A stretch of DNA of 64,000 bases from an uncultured Sphingomonadales bacterium (GTDB lineage: Bacteria > Pseudomonadota > Alphaproteobacteria > Sphingomonadales > Sphingomonadaceae): positions 1 to 64,000 of the forward strand of contig CAILBC010000047.1 in the NCBI GenBank assembly GCA_903832325.1, given 5' to 3'. The position numbers and the translations under genes are program-made. Of the stretch, positions 16,826 through 25,388 are shown piece by piece (the first letter of the stretch is position 1; every line of letters begins with the position of its first letter). Under the pieces are notes generated by a model. That model made no database searches and was not told the origin of the DNA. It worked only from the letters and a program-made list of their open reading frames with translations.

Positions 16826-18378
16826 GCGATCATCACCTCCACCAGTGTTGGCGCCGCAGCCGCAAACGACCAGGCCAGCGCCGCATCGAGCGCGTCAGTC
16901 GTGTCCACACGCCGCGATTCCAGCCCTTGCGCCCGGGCAAAACCGCAGAAATCGAGCCCCGAAAGATCGGTTCCGGCCACGGTCTGCATGCCAAACAGGC
17001 GGCCAAAGCCCTGCAGCGCTTCATAGCGCCCGTTGTTGAGAATGACAAAGCTGACCGGCAGGCCCATCTTTGCCGCGCTCCACAGCCCCTGAATCGCATA
17101 CATTGCCGATCCATCACCCAGCAGCGCAATCACTTTGCGCTGCGGCTGGGCCAGCGCCAGCCCCACCGCCGCGGGCAGGCCATGGCCGAGACCACCGCTG
17201 GCGCAGGTGTAAAAACTGTCGGGCGCGGTGATCGGCAGGTGATCGTGCATCGGCCCGCGCGCGGTGGGCGATTCCTCCACGATGATCGCACCATCGGGGC
17301 GCAGCGCAGCCACCCGGTCAAGCAGCCAGCGGTCATCCAACAGACCCGGGTTCAGCACAGGCGGCGCCGCGCGCTGCTGGGGTGGCACGCGCCCGGCCGG
17401 CGCCGGCGCGTCAAGCAATCTGGCCAGCGCATGGCCGGCATGCGCCACGATCCCCAGGTCGCACGGCGCCCAGCTGACATGCGCGGGATTGTCGGCAATG
17501 AACACCGTGGTCGAACCCGGGGGCAGATGCGGCCCGCTGCCTTCGACATGATAGAGGCTGACCGGCCCGCCCAGCGCGATGATCACATCATGCCCGGCCA
17601 GCGCCGCCACGATTGCTTCGCGGCGCGGATCGAGAAACCCGGCGAACAGCGGATGCTGTTCGGGAAAGCTGGCGCGCGCGCTGAACGGCGCGACAAACAC
17701 GGCCGCCTGGTGCCGTTCGGCCAGCGCAATCGCCGCGTGCCAGCCGCCATCGCGCGCCACCCCTGCCCCCAGCACCAGCGCCGGGCGCGCCGCACCCGCC
17801 AGCAGCGCCGCCGCCTCGCGCAGCAGCGCCGGATCGCCCGGATTGGCCGCGCCCAGGCGCGGGGCATGCACCGGATCGCACGGCTGTTCCCAATCATCGA
17901 TCGGGATGGAAACAAACGTGGGCCCGCACGGCGGCTGCATCGCCACGGCCCAGGCGCGGGCAATCGCGCCCGGCACATCCTGCGCGCGCGCCGGCTCAAC
18001 CGCCCATTTCACGAATGGGCGCGGAAATTCGGTGGCGCGTTCGGCAAACAGGAACGGTTCGAACGGCAGGATCGATCGCGCCTGCTGCCCGGCGGTAACC
18101 ACCAGCGGCGTCTGGTTGCGAAACGCGGTGAACAGGTTGCCCAGCGCATGGCCGGTGCCGGCCGTGGCGTGCAGATTGACCAGCGCGGCGCGCCCGGTGC
18201 CCTGGGCATAGCCATCGGCCATGGCCAGCACCACGCTTTCCTGCAGGCCCAGCACATAGTGGAAATCTTCGGGAAAATCGCGGAACATCGGCAGCTCGGT
18301 GCTGCCCGGATTGCCGAACACCGTGGTCATGCCCAGCTGGCGCAACAACGCCTGGGTCACGGTGCGCACATCAGTCAT
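16822..18378 (-). CDS. mdlC: ThDP-dependent benzoylformate decarboxylase-type enzyme
   Basis: Thiamine diphosphate enzyme of 518 residues. The N-terminal FGNPGSTELP (about 21-30) holds the Ser that marks benzoylformate decarboxylase, LHATAGTGHALG (about 69) the catalytic His, a mid-protein LYHVEG (about 277) the second His, and GDGSAMYAIQ (about 420) followed by NNGRYEAL the Mg/ThDP motif. No acetolactate-synthase FAD segment is seen. The reaction would be decarboxylation of phenylglyoxylate or a substituted aryl-2-oxoacid to the aldehyde, which the aldehyde dehydrogenase at 23.9 kb could oxidise to a benzoate. It leads an operon with the Rieske alpha and beta subunits through ATGA overlaps. 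The gene symbol is by similarity of motifs; the substrate is not proven. Confidence 0.88.
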   Translation of the reverse strand: MTDVRTVTQALLRQLGMTTVFGNPGSTELPMFRDFPEDFHYVLGLQESVVLAMADGYAQGTGRAALVNLHATAGTGHALGNLFTAFRNQTPLVVTAGQQARSILPFEPFLFAERATEFPRPFVKWAVEPARAQDVPGAIARAWAVAMQPPCGPTFVSIPIDDWEQPCDPVHAPRLGAANPGDPALLREAAALLAGAARPALVLGAGVARDGGWHAAIALAERHQAAVFVAPFSARASFPEQHPLFAGFLDPRREAIVAALAGHDVIIALGGPVSLYHVEGSGPHLPPGSTTVFIADNPAHVSWAPCDLGIVAHAGHALARLLDAPAPAGRVPPQQRAAPPVLNPGLLDDRWLLDRVAALRPDGAIIVEESPTARGPMHDHLPITAPDSFYTCASGGLGHGLPAAVGLALAQPQRKVIALLGDGSAMYAIQGLWSAAKMGLPVSFVILNNGRYEALQGFGRLFGMQTVAGTDLSGLDFCGFARAQGLESRRVDTTDALDAALAWSFAAAAPTLVEVMIA

Positions 18379-18483
18379 CGGTTTTGTCTTTCATGGCTTT
18401 TCATGCATCCTTGGCAACCGATGATGCCGCATGCCGGCGCCGAACGCTATTGCAAATAGCCATCAAACCCATACGAAACGGCT

Positions 18484-18606
18484 ATGACTACACACAGACT
18501 TGCCGGAACCGGCGCAATCCCGGGCGCGGGCGCCATGGGCTGCCTGATTGCCGCGCGGCTGGCCCAGGGCGGTGCGGCGGTGACGCTGATCGATGCCGGT
18601 GCCTGT
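18484..18606 (+). pseudogene. Remnant of a ketopantoate reductase (panE-like) gene
   Basis: From ATG 18484 about 40 codons encode a dinucleotide-binding Rossmann start, with GAGAMGCLIAARLAQGG and then VTLID, as in the first beta-alpha-beta unit of PanE/ApbA 2-dehydropantoate reductases. After about 18606 the reading frame stays open but no longer resembles the family, and a ribosome site with a new gene begins at 18715. The rest of the enzyme is missing. It is divergent from the decarboxylase and probably a fragment left by deletion. The 351-bp gap 18379-18729 holds this remnant and presumably the decarboxylase promoter. Confidence 0.6.
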
Positions 18607-18729
18607 CAAACAGTTGACGTTGCTGCCTGGGGCACCCTCGGGGTATGCTGGCGCCACCGGTCTGCACTGCCACGCCTGTGCGGGCGGGAGCCGGCCAAAA
18701 ACCGGCCCAGAAACAGGAGATCATGCGCC

Positions 18730-19365
18730 ATGTCCCTTGCCGCCTTGCGGGCCGATCCGGCCTCCGCGACACTTGCCAATGTCTATCGCACGTCGCCGGC
18801 CAAGGACATGGTTCCGGGCACCGGCGCGCTGGTCGAAGGCGGGCCCTGCATGGTCGGGGGCAAGGAAGCCCAGACCGGGATCTATGATCTGACGGCGCAC
18901 CCGCAATCAAAAATCGCCGTGGTCGATTATTTCTACCCGTGGCTGCGCACCGGGGTGGGCTGGGTGAAAGTGCCCAAGACCGTGCCCGATGGCACGATCG
19001 TGATGACCGGCGGTGTCAACGGCTGCACGCTGGTGGTGACCGACAATGGCGGATTTCTGCATTTCTATCACGATGGTGACAGCAAAAACCTGAAACCGGG
19101 CATGGCCACCGGCACCGAGCTGGCGCGGATCACGCCCAACGATTACGATCCCAAAGGCTTTGCGCTGACGATGTTTTCCGATGCGTTGGGCAACGCTGCG
19201 CGCACCGGGGTAAAGCCGATGGGCGATGTGTCGTACGGCCATTTCGTTGTCGCGGTGAAAAAGAACGGCAGCTTCGGGCTTTTCGGCACCGGGGTGATGT
19301 CGCTCAACGGGCTGACGCGCATCCCCTCACCCAGCCCGGCGCTGCTGGCCACCGTGGCCTGCTAA
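18730..19365 (+). CDS. Small protein with CNF-deamidase-like Cys/His signature
   Basis: Protein of 211 residues with no signal peptide or membrane segment. The start at ATG 18730 follows AGGAG (18715-18719); the frame upstream is the panE remnant. The segment GGVNGCTLVV (Cys99) followed by FLHFYHDGD (His114) has Cys and His 15 residues apart on two adjacent predicted strands, with glycine before Cys and HxG after His. The same arrangement (Cys866/His881) is found in the deamidase domain of cytotoxic necrotizing factor, and a similar one in CheD-type glutamine deamidases. So a glutamine deamidase or related papain-like activity is possible. This is motif-level evidence only; the protein could equally be an uncharacterised beta-rich protein. 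It is convergent with the repeat protein, 19 bp away. Confidence 0.5.
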   Translation: MSLAALRADPASATLANVYRTSPAKDMVPGTGALVEGGPCMVGGKEAQTGIYDLTAHPQSKIAVVDYFYPWLRTGVGWVKVPKTVPDGTIVMTGGVNGCTLVVTDNGGFLHFYHDGDSKNLKPGMATGTELARITPNDYDPKGFALTMFSDALGNAARTGVKPMGDVSYGHFVVAVKKNGSFGLFGTGVMSLNGLTRIPSPSPALLATVAC

Positions 19366-19384
19366 ACGCCGGGACGTGCGAAAA

Positions 19385-22234
19385 TCAGACGATTTTTGCG
19401 TCGGTCGACGTGAACGAGGCCAGAGTCACACTTTTCAGCAGGATCGAATCGGCGGCATCGATCGTGATCAGCAGATCGCTGCCCTGTTGCGTGGTTGCGC
19501 CCAGCAGGTGGGCCCAATCGGCAAACACGGTGTGATCGATCTGCAGCGTATCGTGCCCGGTGCCACTGGCGATAAAGCCGCTGATCGTGTCGCGCCCGGG
19601 CGCAGCATGAACCGCAACCGTGCTTGCCCCCGCACCCAGCGTGACCGTGGCATTGGCGCCCAGCAGATTGATCAGATCGGCCGTGGCCGACTTGTCGGTG
19701 ATCGCAAGGCCGGATTCGGCATCGGTGGTGAACGACCAGGCCGTGGTTGCCGCGGCCAGCGTTACCGATTTGATCCCCAGGTCTGCCGTATTGAGCGTGG
19801 CCGTGCCCCCGCCCGTGAGCGAGAGGGCAACCGCGCCGCCGCTATCGGCAATCCGCGCGCCGGCCACGGCGGCGGCGGCGATGACATTGGCCGTGCCGCC
19901 GGTGCCGACGATGCTTTCGGTCGCGCTGCCCAGCGTAACGGTGTCGGTGCCTTTGCCCAGGTGGATGGTCGAACTGTCCCCGGCCACCCCGGCTATGGTG
20001 ATCGCCTCCGGCGCGGAGTTGCCCGTGGCCGGCGTGCCGCTGGCGATCCTGACATCGGCATTGAGCCCGGCGCGCAGCGTGATTGTCTGCACCGCGGTCT
20101 GGCTTTCGATGGCCGTGACCACCTGGATATGCCCCAGCGCCTTGGGCGTGCCCAGATTGAACGTGCCGCCGCCGGAAAGGTTCAGCGTGTTGGTGCCCAG
20201 CCCGCCATCGATCGAATCGGTGGCCAGCAGCGTGGTCGCGCCGGCATTGATCACATCATCGCCCGCGCCCCCGGCAATCGTCACCGCCGTTGTGCCCAGC
20301 GTATAAGTCTTGCCCGCAGGCTTCACCACCGACAGCGCAATGGTCAGCGGGGTTGACGCAACGGTGCCGTTGCTGACCACCAGCGACAGCGTGCGCGCGG
20401 TGTCGGTATTGGCCAAAGTCGGGTCTTGCGCGCTCGAGGCGTATTTGATCGAGGCCAGCTCCGTCTTGTACGTGGCAAGCGCTGCGCTGCCCGACAGGGT
20501 CAGCACGCCGGTGGTCGCGTTATAGCTGGCGGTGATCCCGGTCTGCGCGGTGAACGTCAGCGTGTCGCCCGCGGCAAGGCCTTTGGTGATCGAAACGCTG
20601 GCCGATTGCAGGTTGGTCACGCCGGTGTTGGTGATCGCCAGGCTTGAACCGATCGCCACCGCCGCGCCGCCCACGGTATAAGTGGCGGTGCTGCTGGTCA
20701 GCGTAGTGACCGGCGCGGCAATCGGATCGGTGTTGGTGACGGTGATTTTCGTCACGGCGGAGGCCTTGGCAATCTGCGCCGCAGTCACTTCGAACACGGT
20801 GCCGATATTGCCCGTGCCGCCCTGGCTGGTGGTGCCATAAAGATTGCCCGCCGTATCGAGCGTGAGCCCGGCATAGGGAAAGGCGCCGTTGGTGCCATTG
20901 AACGTGACGAGCGTGACCGGCGCGCTCCAGGTCGAGGTGCCGGTCTTGACCAGTTCGAACACCGAACCGTCGTTGAGCGGGCCGCCGTTGAACGTGGTGC
21001 CAAACAGATCGCCCGCAGCATCGGCAATCAGCCCGGCGCGCGGGCTGATCTGGTTGACGCCATCGAACGACGCCAGCGTGACCGGCGCGCCATAGCCGCC
21101 GGTGCCTTTGACCAGTTCGAACACGGTGCCATTGGCCGCCGCGCCGCCGGCAGACGTTTCGCCAAACAGGTTGCCCGCCGCATCGAGCAGCAGGCCGCCG
21201 CGCGGATTGGCGCCATTGGCACCGGTGAACGCGGCGATCGTGACCGGCGCGCCATAGCCGCTGCTGCCCTTGGCGATTTCGAACACGGTGCCCATCACGT
21301 TGGTGCCGCCGCCCTGGATCGTTTCGCCAAACAGGTTGCCGGCGGCATCGACCACCAGCCCGCGCGGATAGAGCCCGGTGGTGCTGTCGAACGCAGCGAG
21401 CGTGACCAGCGGAGCATAGCCGGTGGTGGTCCTGGCGATTTCAAACACCGTGCCATACGTGGCGGCGCCGCCGTTGTTGGTGGTGCCAAACAGGTTTCCG
21501 GCCGAATCGATGACCAACCCGTCGAGCGCGTTCGATCCGTTGGTGCCGTTGAATGTCGCCAGCGTGATCGGCGCGCTGTACATCGTGCCTTTCACGATTT
21601 CGAACACGGTGCCCAGATTGCCTGCGCCGCCGGTGTTGGTGGTGCCGAACATGTTGCCCGCCGCATCGAGCGCCAGCGTGCCATGCGGGGCGCTGCCATT
21701 GCCACCGGTGAACGTGGCAATCGGCACCGGGCCGGCATAGCTGGTGCCGCTCTTGTACAGATCGTACACCGCGCCAAGCCCGCTGGCGCCACCGTTTTGC
21801 GTAACGCCAAACAGCGTTCCGGCCGAATCGATCGACAGCCCTGCAAAGGCATAGGCGCCGTTGGTGTTGTTGAAATTCAACAGCGTGACCGGCGCGCCGA
21901 TGGCCGAGGCCACATCGGTGATCGCAAAGGTGGTGGTCGAAACCGTGCCCGCAGCGCCTGCCGCGGGCTTGAACACCAGCGCATTCAGTTCGGCGGTGAT
22001 CGTCGCGGCGCTGCCGGCAAGCGAATAGCTGCCATCGGCATTGAGCACGAGGCCGGCAAAGCCGGTGCCATCGGTCAACGTGCCGCCGGCGCCCGAGGGC
22101 ACAATCGTGACCGTGTCGGTGGTGCCCAGATTGGTATCGGTGATCGTGATCCCGGCAAACGGTTTTATCGCGGTTTCCGAAACGGTCGACTGGCTGAGCA
22201 CGGCGCCGGAAATGGTTGGTGAAATCGTGGCCAT
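19385..22234 (-). CDS. Large GloVer-repeat protein, probably type I secreted
   Basis: Protein of 949 residues, rich in Gly, Thr, Ala and Ser, and without cysteine in most of its length. After a Cadherin/VCBS-like N-terminus (GISITD-type strands, about residues 1-110) come seven tandem repeats of about 53 residues (about 113-480), each with a core like DAAGNLFGTTxxGG, then GTVFE; these are GloVer repeats, which resemble beta-propeller blades. A further Ig/VCBS-like part and an RTX-like region with GGAGDDVINAG follow. The C-terminus has DSILLKSVTLASF, which resembles C-terminal type I secretion signals. ATG 22234 is chosen for its GCAGGT ribosome site; an earlier start at 22294 is possible. No secretion genes are nearby. 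The role is probably surface or extracellular. Confidence 0.82.
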   Translation of the reverse strand: MATISPTISGAVLSQSTVSETAIKPFAGITITDTNLGTTDTVTIVPSGAGGTLTDGTGFAGLVLNADGSYSLAGSAATITAELNALVFKPAAGAAGTVSTTTFAITDVASAIGAPVTLLNFNNTNGAYAFAGLSIDSAGTLFGVTQNGGASGLGAVYDLYKSGTSYAGPVPIATFTGGNGSAPHGTLALDAAGNMFGTTNTGGAGNLGTVFEIVKGTMYSAPITLATFNGTNGSNALDGLVIDSAGNLFGTTNNGGAATYGTVFEIARTTTGYAPLVTLAAFDSTTGLYPRGLVVDAAGNLFGETIQGGGTNVMGTVFEIAKGSSGYGAPVTIAAFTGANGANPRGGLLLDAAGNLFGETSAGGAAANGTVFELVKGTGGYGAPVTLASFDGVNQISPRAGLIADAAGDLFGTTFNGGPLNDGSVFELVKTGTSTWSAPVTLVTFNGTNGAFPYAGLTLDTAGNLYGTTSQGGTGNIGTVFEVTAAQIAKASAVTKITVTNTDPIAAPVTTLTSSTATYTVGGAAVAIGSSLAITNTGVTNLQSASVSITKGLAAGDTLTFTAQTGITASYNATTGVLTLSGSAALATYKTELASIKYASSAQDPTLANTDTARTLSLVVSNGTVASTPLTIALSVVKPAGKTYTLGTTAVTIAGGAGDDVINAGATTLLATDSIDGGLGTNTLNLSGGGTFNLGTPKALGHIQVVTAIESQTAVQTITLRAGLNADVRIASGTPATGNSAPEAITIAGVAGDSSTIHLGKGTDTVTLGSATESIVGTGGTANVIAAAAVAGARIADSGGAVALSLTGGGTATLNTADLGIKSVTLAAATTAWSFTTDAESGLAITDKSATADLINLLGANATVTLGAGASTVAVHAAPGRDTISGFIASGTGHDTLQIDHTVFADWAHLLGATTQQGSDLLITIDAADSILLKSVTLASFTSTDAKIV

Positions 22235-22310
22235 GGCGATACCTGCAAGTCCCTGAATTTGAATGTATTCATGGACGCTGCGGAAATCGGCCAACCTTTT
22301 TGCCCCCCCA

Positions 22311-22329
22311 CCCCGCCGGACCGGCGGGG
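22311..22329. repeat. Short GC hairpin between the repeat protein and MFS gene
   Basis: CCCCGCCGG-A-CCGGCGGGG is a nearly perfect palindrome located upstream of the repeat-protein start and downstream of the MFS gene. There is no T-run on the minus side, so it is not a standard terminator; it may still end or protect the transporter transcript. Confidence 0.4.
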
Positions 22330-22495
22330 CAGTGGAAACTGCAAAAAGGGCCCCTTCCGGACCCGTCCTTCAAGGGCTGGCCGTAAGTTGGATTTTCTTA
22401 ATACGGGTTTCCGGACGTGGTTAAGGTTTTAAGATATCCTGCCACGCCTGACAGTGTTTCGGCCGGCGCCCACGCCTGGCAAAGCGCGGTGATAG

Positions 22496-23803
22496 TTAAC
22501 GAATTGCCCGGGCCCGGGCATGCGCGCGGGTTATCAGCGCCAGGCCAAAGGCGATGGTGCTCGACAGCGCAAGGCCGATCAGCCCGGCGCGGAATGTGCC
22601 CGTGCCATCGCGCACCACGCCCCAGGCCGATGGCAGCACGAACGCGCCAAGCTGCGACAGCGTGTTGATCGCCGCGCTGCCCACCGCAAAATGCCGCCGG
22701 GGCAGCAGATCGGGCCATGACATCACATTCGACAAAGTGACCATCGGCCAGGCGAAATTGAACACCAGATAGGCCGCGATGAACCCCGCCGCGTGCCCCT
22801 GCATCAGCGCCGCCATCGCAATATAGCAGATCAGCACCGCGCCGGTGCTCGCCAGCATGGTCGAAAACCGTTCGCCGCGCCGGTCTGACACCACCCCGCC
22901 CAGCAGCATGCCGAAAATCGCCAGCACGCTGGCCAGGCTGGTCAACAGGCCGACTTGCGCGGTGCCAAGCCCGGTCGCTTCGGCCAGCAATTGCGGCGCC
23001 GACAGTGCAAACGTGAGATAGGCGCCGATCGTGAAAAACCCGAACAGCCCCAGCCGCCAGACCAGCGGATGGCGCAGCGCGGCAATCACGCCATGGCCCT
23101 CCGCCGGCTCCAGCACGGCTTCTTCGGTGGCAAGCTGCGCGGCGATCCAGCCTTTTTCCGCATTGTTCAGCCAGGCCACCCGATCGGGCGCATCGGGCAA
23201 AAAGGCCAGCACCATCAGGCCGATCGCCACCGCCGGCAGCCCCTGGATGACAAACAGCCATTGCCAGCCTTTCAGCCCGAACCAGCCCAGCGACAGCAGC
23301 CAGGGCGAAACCACGCCCATCACGATCCCCGCCAGCGACGGCGTGAGATAGAACCGGCTGATCGCCGTGCCCCGCACCGATCGGGGAAACCACAGCGCCA
23401 GATAACAGATCACCCCGGGGAAAAATCCGGCCTCGGCCATGCCGAGCAGAAACCGCAGGCCATAAAATTGCCAGGGCGTGCGCACCAGCATCATGGCCGC
23501 GGCCAGAATGCCCCAGGTGATCATGATCCGCGCCAGCCAGCGCCGTGCCCCGAACCGTTCCAAAGCCACGTTCGACGGCACTTCGAACAGGGCATAGGCA
23601 AGGAAAAACAGCCCGCCGCCAAACCCGTAGACCGTCGCGCCAAAGCCAAGATCGGCGTTCATCCGCGCCGCGGCAAAGCTGATGTTCACCCGGTCCATAT
23701 AGGACACCAGATAGCCCGCGCCGATCAGCGGCAGGATGCGCCACGAAACCCGCGCCACCGCGGTTTGCGCCGGCGATGGCGGCACCGCCGATTTCTGGAC
23801 CAA
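22496..23803 (-). CDS. MFS transporter, anion:cation symporter (ACS) type
   Basis: Inner-membrane transporter of 435 residues with about twelve membrane helices in two halves and a central loop (about 195-230). The first cytoplasmic loop shows the ACS signature: YLVSYMDRVNISFA in helix 1 and the A-motif region NVALERFGARRWLARIM (about 78). This family imports organic anions such as phthalate, 4-hydroxyphenylacetate, tartrate or galactarate by proton symport. It lies 91 bp upstream of nothing on its own strand but follows the aldehyde dehydrogenase gene, with which it may share transcription. With the dioxygenase and decarboxylase nearby, an aromatic carboxylate is a reasonable guess for the substrate. 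Confidence 0.92.
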   Translation of the reverse strand: MVQKSAVPPSPAQTAVARVSWRILPLIGAGYLVSYMDRVNISFAAARMNADLGFGATVYGFGGGLFFLAYALFEVPSNVALERFGARRWLARIMITWGILAAAMMLVRTPWQFYGLRFLLGMAEAGFFPGVICYLALWFPRSVRGTAISRFYLTPSLAGIVMGVVSPWLLSLGWFGLKGWQWLFVIQGLPAVAIGLMVLAFLPDAPDRVAWLNNAEKGWIAAQLATEEAVLEPAEGHGVIAALRHPLVWRLGLFGFFTIGAYLTFALSAPQLLAEATGLGTAQVGLLTSLASVLAIFGMLLGGVVSDRRGERFSTMLASTGAVLICYIAMAALMQGHAAGFIAAYLVFNFAWPMVTLSNVMSWPDLLPRRHFAVGSAAINTLSQLGAFVLPSAWGVVRDGTGTFRAGLIGLALSSTIAFGLALITRAHARARAIR

Positions 23804-23894
23804 CGCACGCCTCCGCCGTCACCCCGATTGCAGGGCGCCGGCGGAACTATCGCCGCGGCCGGTCACCGGGTCAACGCCCTATGCGCAGCACTGA

Positions 23895-25244
23895 TTACTG
23901 ATGGCGATAGATCGCGCGTTCGTGGCTGAAGCACTTGAACCCGAAATAGCCGTGATAGCTGCCCATGCCGCTGGTGTTCACCCCGCCAAACGGCAGGTTG
24001 TTTTCCAGATAATGCGAAAACAGCCCGTTGACGGTAACCCCGCCCGAAGACGTGCGCGCCAGGATCTTGTCCACATTCGCTTCGTCTTCGCTATAGATAT
24101 ACAGCGCCAGCGGCTTGTCGCGCGCTTCGATATACCCGATCGCCTGGTCGAGCGTGTCATACGTCATAACCGGGATGACGGGGGCAAAGATTTCATCCTG
24201 CAGGATGGTCATCTGCGGGGTCACGTCGGTCAGCATCGTCGGGTGAATGGTCAGATCATCGGCATCGAACCGGCCGCCGGCGGCAATCGTGGCGCCTTTG
24301 GCCACGGCGTCGTCAACCATCGCCTTGACCCGGTCAAAATTGGCGCGATTGACGATCTGCGCAATACTGGCCTTTTTCAGCGCGCCATCGGCATCATACA
24401 GGTTGGCCTGCACGCTGGCGGTGAACCCTTCGACCAGTGCGGCCTGCTTGTCCGGCTTTACAAAGACATAGTCGGGGCTGATGCAGGCCTGGCCGCCGTT
24501 GAATTGCTTGGCGCCGGCAATCTGCGCGGCCACTTTGGCGATATCGGCGCTGTCATCCACGATCACCGGCGATTTGCCGCCCAGTTCCAGTGTTACCGTG
24601 GTCAGATGGCGCGCGGCCGCGGCCATCACGATCTTGCCCACGCGCGGGCTGCCGGTGAAGAAAATGTGGTTGAACGGCAAATCGAGCAAGGCGGTGGCCA
24701 CGCTCACATCGCCTTCGAACAGCGCGACATCCTTTTCGTCAAACGCCTCGCGGATGATTGCCGCGCCCACCCGCGCCGTTGCCGGGCACAAGTCGGTCAG
24801 CTTGACAATGCAGGTGTTGCCCGCCGCCACCGCCGCCGCAACCGGACCGAGCGCCAGGCCCAGCGGAAAGTTCCACGGCCCCAGAATCAGGCAGACGCCG
24901 CGCGCCTCATACCGGATCTGCGCGCGGTCGGCGGGATTGAGTGAAGGGGCAACCTCGGTCGGCGCCATCCAGGCATCCAGATTGTCGATATTGCGCTGGA
25001 TGTTGGCCGTCACGTTCAACACTTCGGTCACGCGGATTTCGGTCACCGGCTTGCGCGTGTCTTCCAGCACGGCGGCGATGATCGCCTCGGCATGCGCCTC
25101 CACCACGGATTTCAGCCGCGCCAGCTTGTCCTTGCGCTGTGCCGCAGTGGACGCTTTCGCCTCCCACTGGTGCGCCTGCTGCAGGGCGAAAACGCGGGCA
25201 ATGTCGGCCGAAAGATCGGCCGCGGCAAAGGCGGAAGCGGTCAT
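23895..25244 (-). CDS. Aldehyde dehydrogenase (class 3 / coniferyl-aldehyde type)
   Basis: NAD(P)+-dependent aldehyde dehydrogenase of 449 residues. Length and pattern fit the short class 3 group (fatty, benzyl or coniferyl aldehydes). Visible motifs are GPWNFPLGLALGP (about 118), the nucleotide fold FFTGSPRVGK (about 197), the catalytic Glu in LELGGKSP (about 218), the catalytic Cys in GGQACISPDY (about 252) and the late EIFAPVIPV (about 344). ATG 25244 has an upstream AGGA; an upstream ATG at 25268 has none. It is transcribed toward the MFS gene. It may oxidise the aldehyde made by the benzoylformate-decarboxylase-type enzyme at 16.8-18.4 kb, but the genes are not in one operon. Confidence 0.92.
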   Translation of the reverse strand: MTASAFAAADLSADIARVFALQQAHQWEAKASTAAQRKDKLARLKSVVEAHAEAIIAAVLEDTRKPVTEIRVTEVLNVTANIQRNIDNLDAWMAPTEVAPSLNPADRAQIRYEARGVCLILGPWNFPLGLALGPVAAAVAAGNTCIVKLTDLCPATARVGAAIIREAFDEKDVALFEGDVSVATALLDLPFNHIFFTGSPRVGKIVMAAAARHLTTVTLELGGKSPVIVDDSADIAKVAAQIAGAKQFNGGQACISPDYVFVKPDKQAALVEGFTASVQANLYDADGALKKASIAQIVNRANFDRVKAMVDDAVAKGATIAAGGRFDADDLTIHPTMLTDVTPQMTILQDEIFAPVIPVMTYDTLDQAIGYIEARDKPLALYIYSEDEANVDKILARTSSGGVTVNGLFSHYLENNLPFGGVNTSGMGSYHGYFGFKCFSHERAIYRHQ

Positions 25245-25388
25245 GGTCGGTGGGGTCCTGCTTGACATCTGATTTGTAAGCAACACTAACCAATTCACGC
25301 CAAGCTGGCAACGCCGCTTGCGCCCCTGCCCTTACCCGGGAATATCCGCCGCCAGCCGATTGACCACATCAAGCTGAAAGGCCAGCGT

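Noticed and set aside
19385..22234. Repeats read as a possible CRISPR array or DNA satellite
   Set aside because: The repeat unit is about 160 bp, in frame, and diverged at DNA level while kept at protein level; it is a protein repeat.
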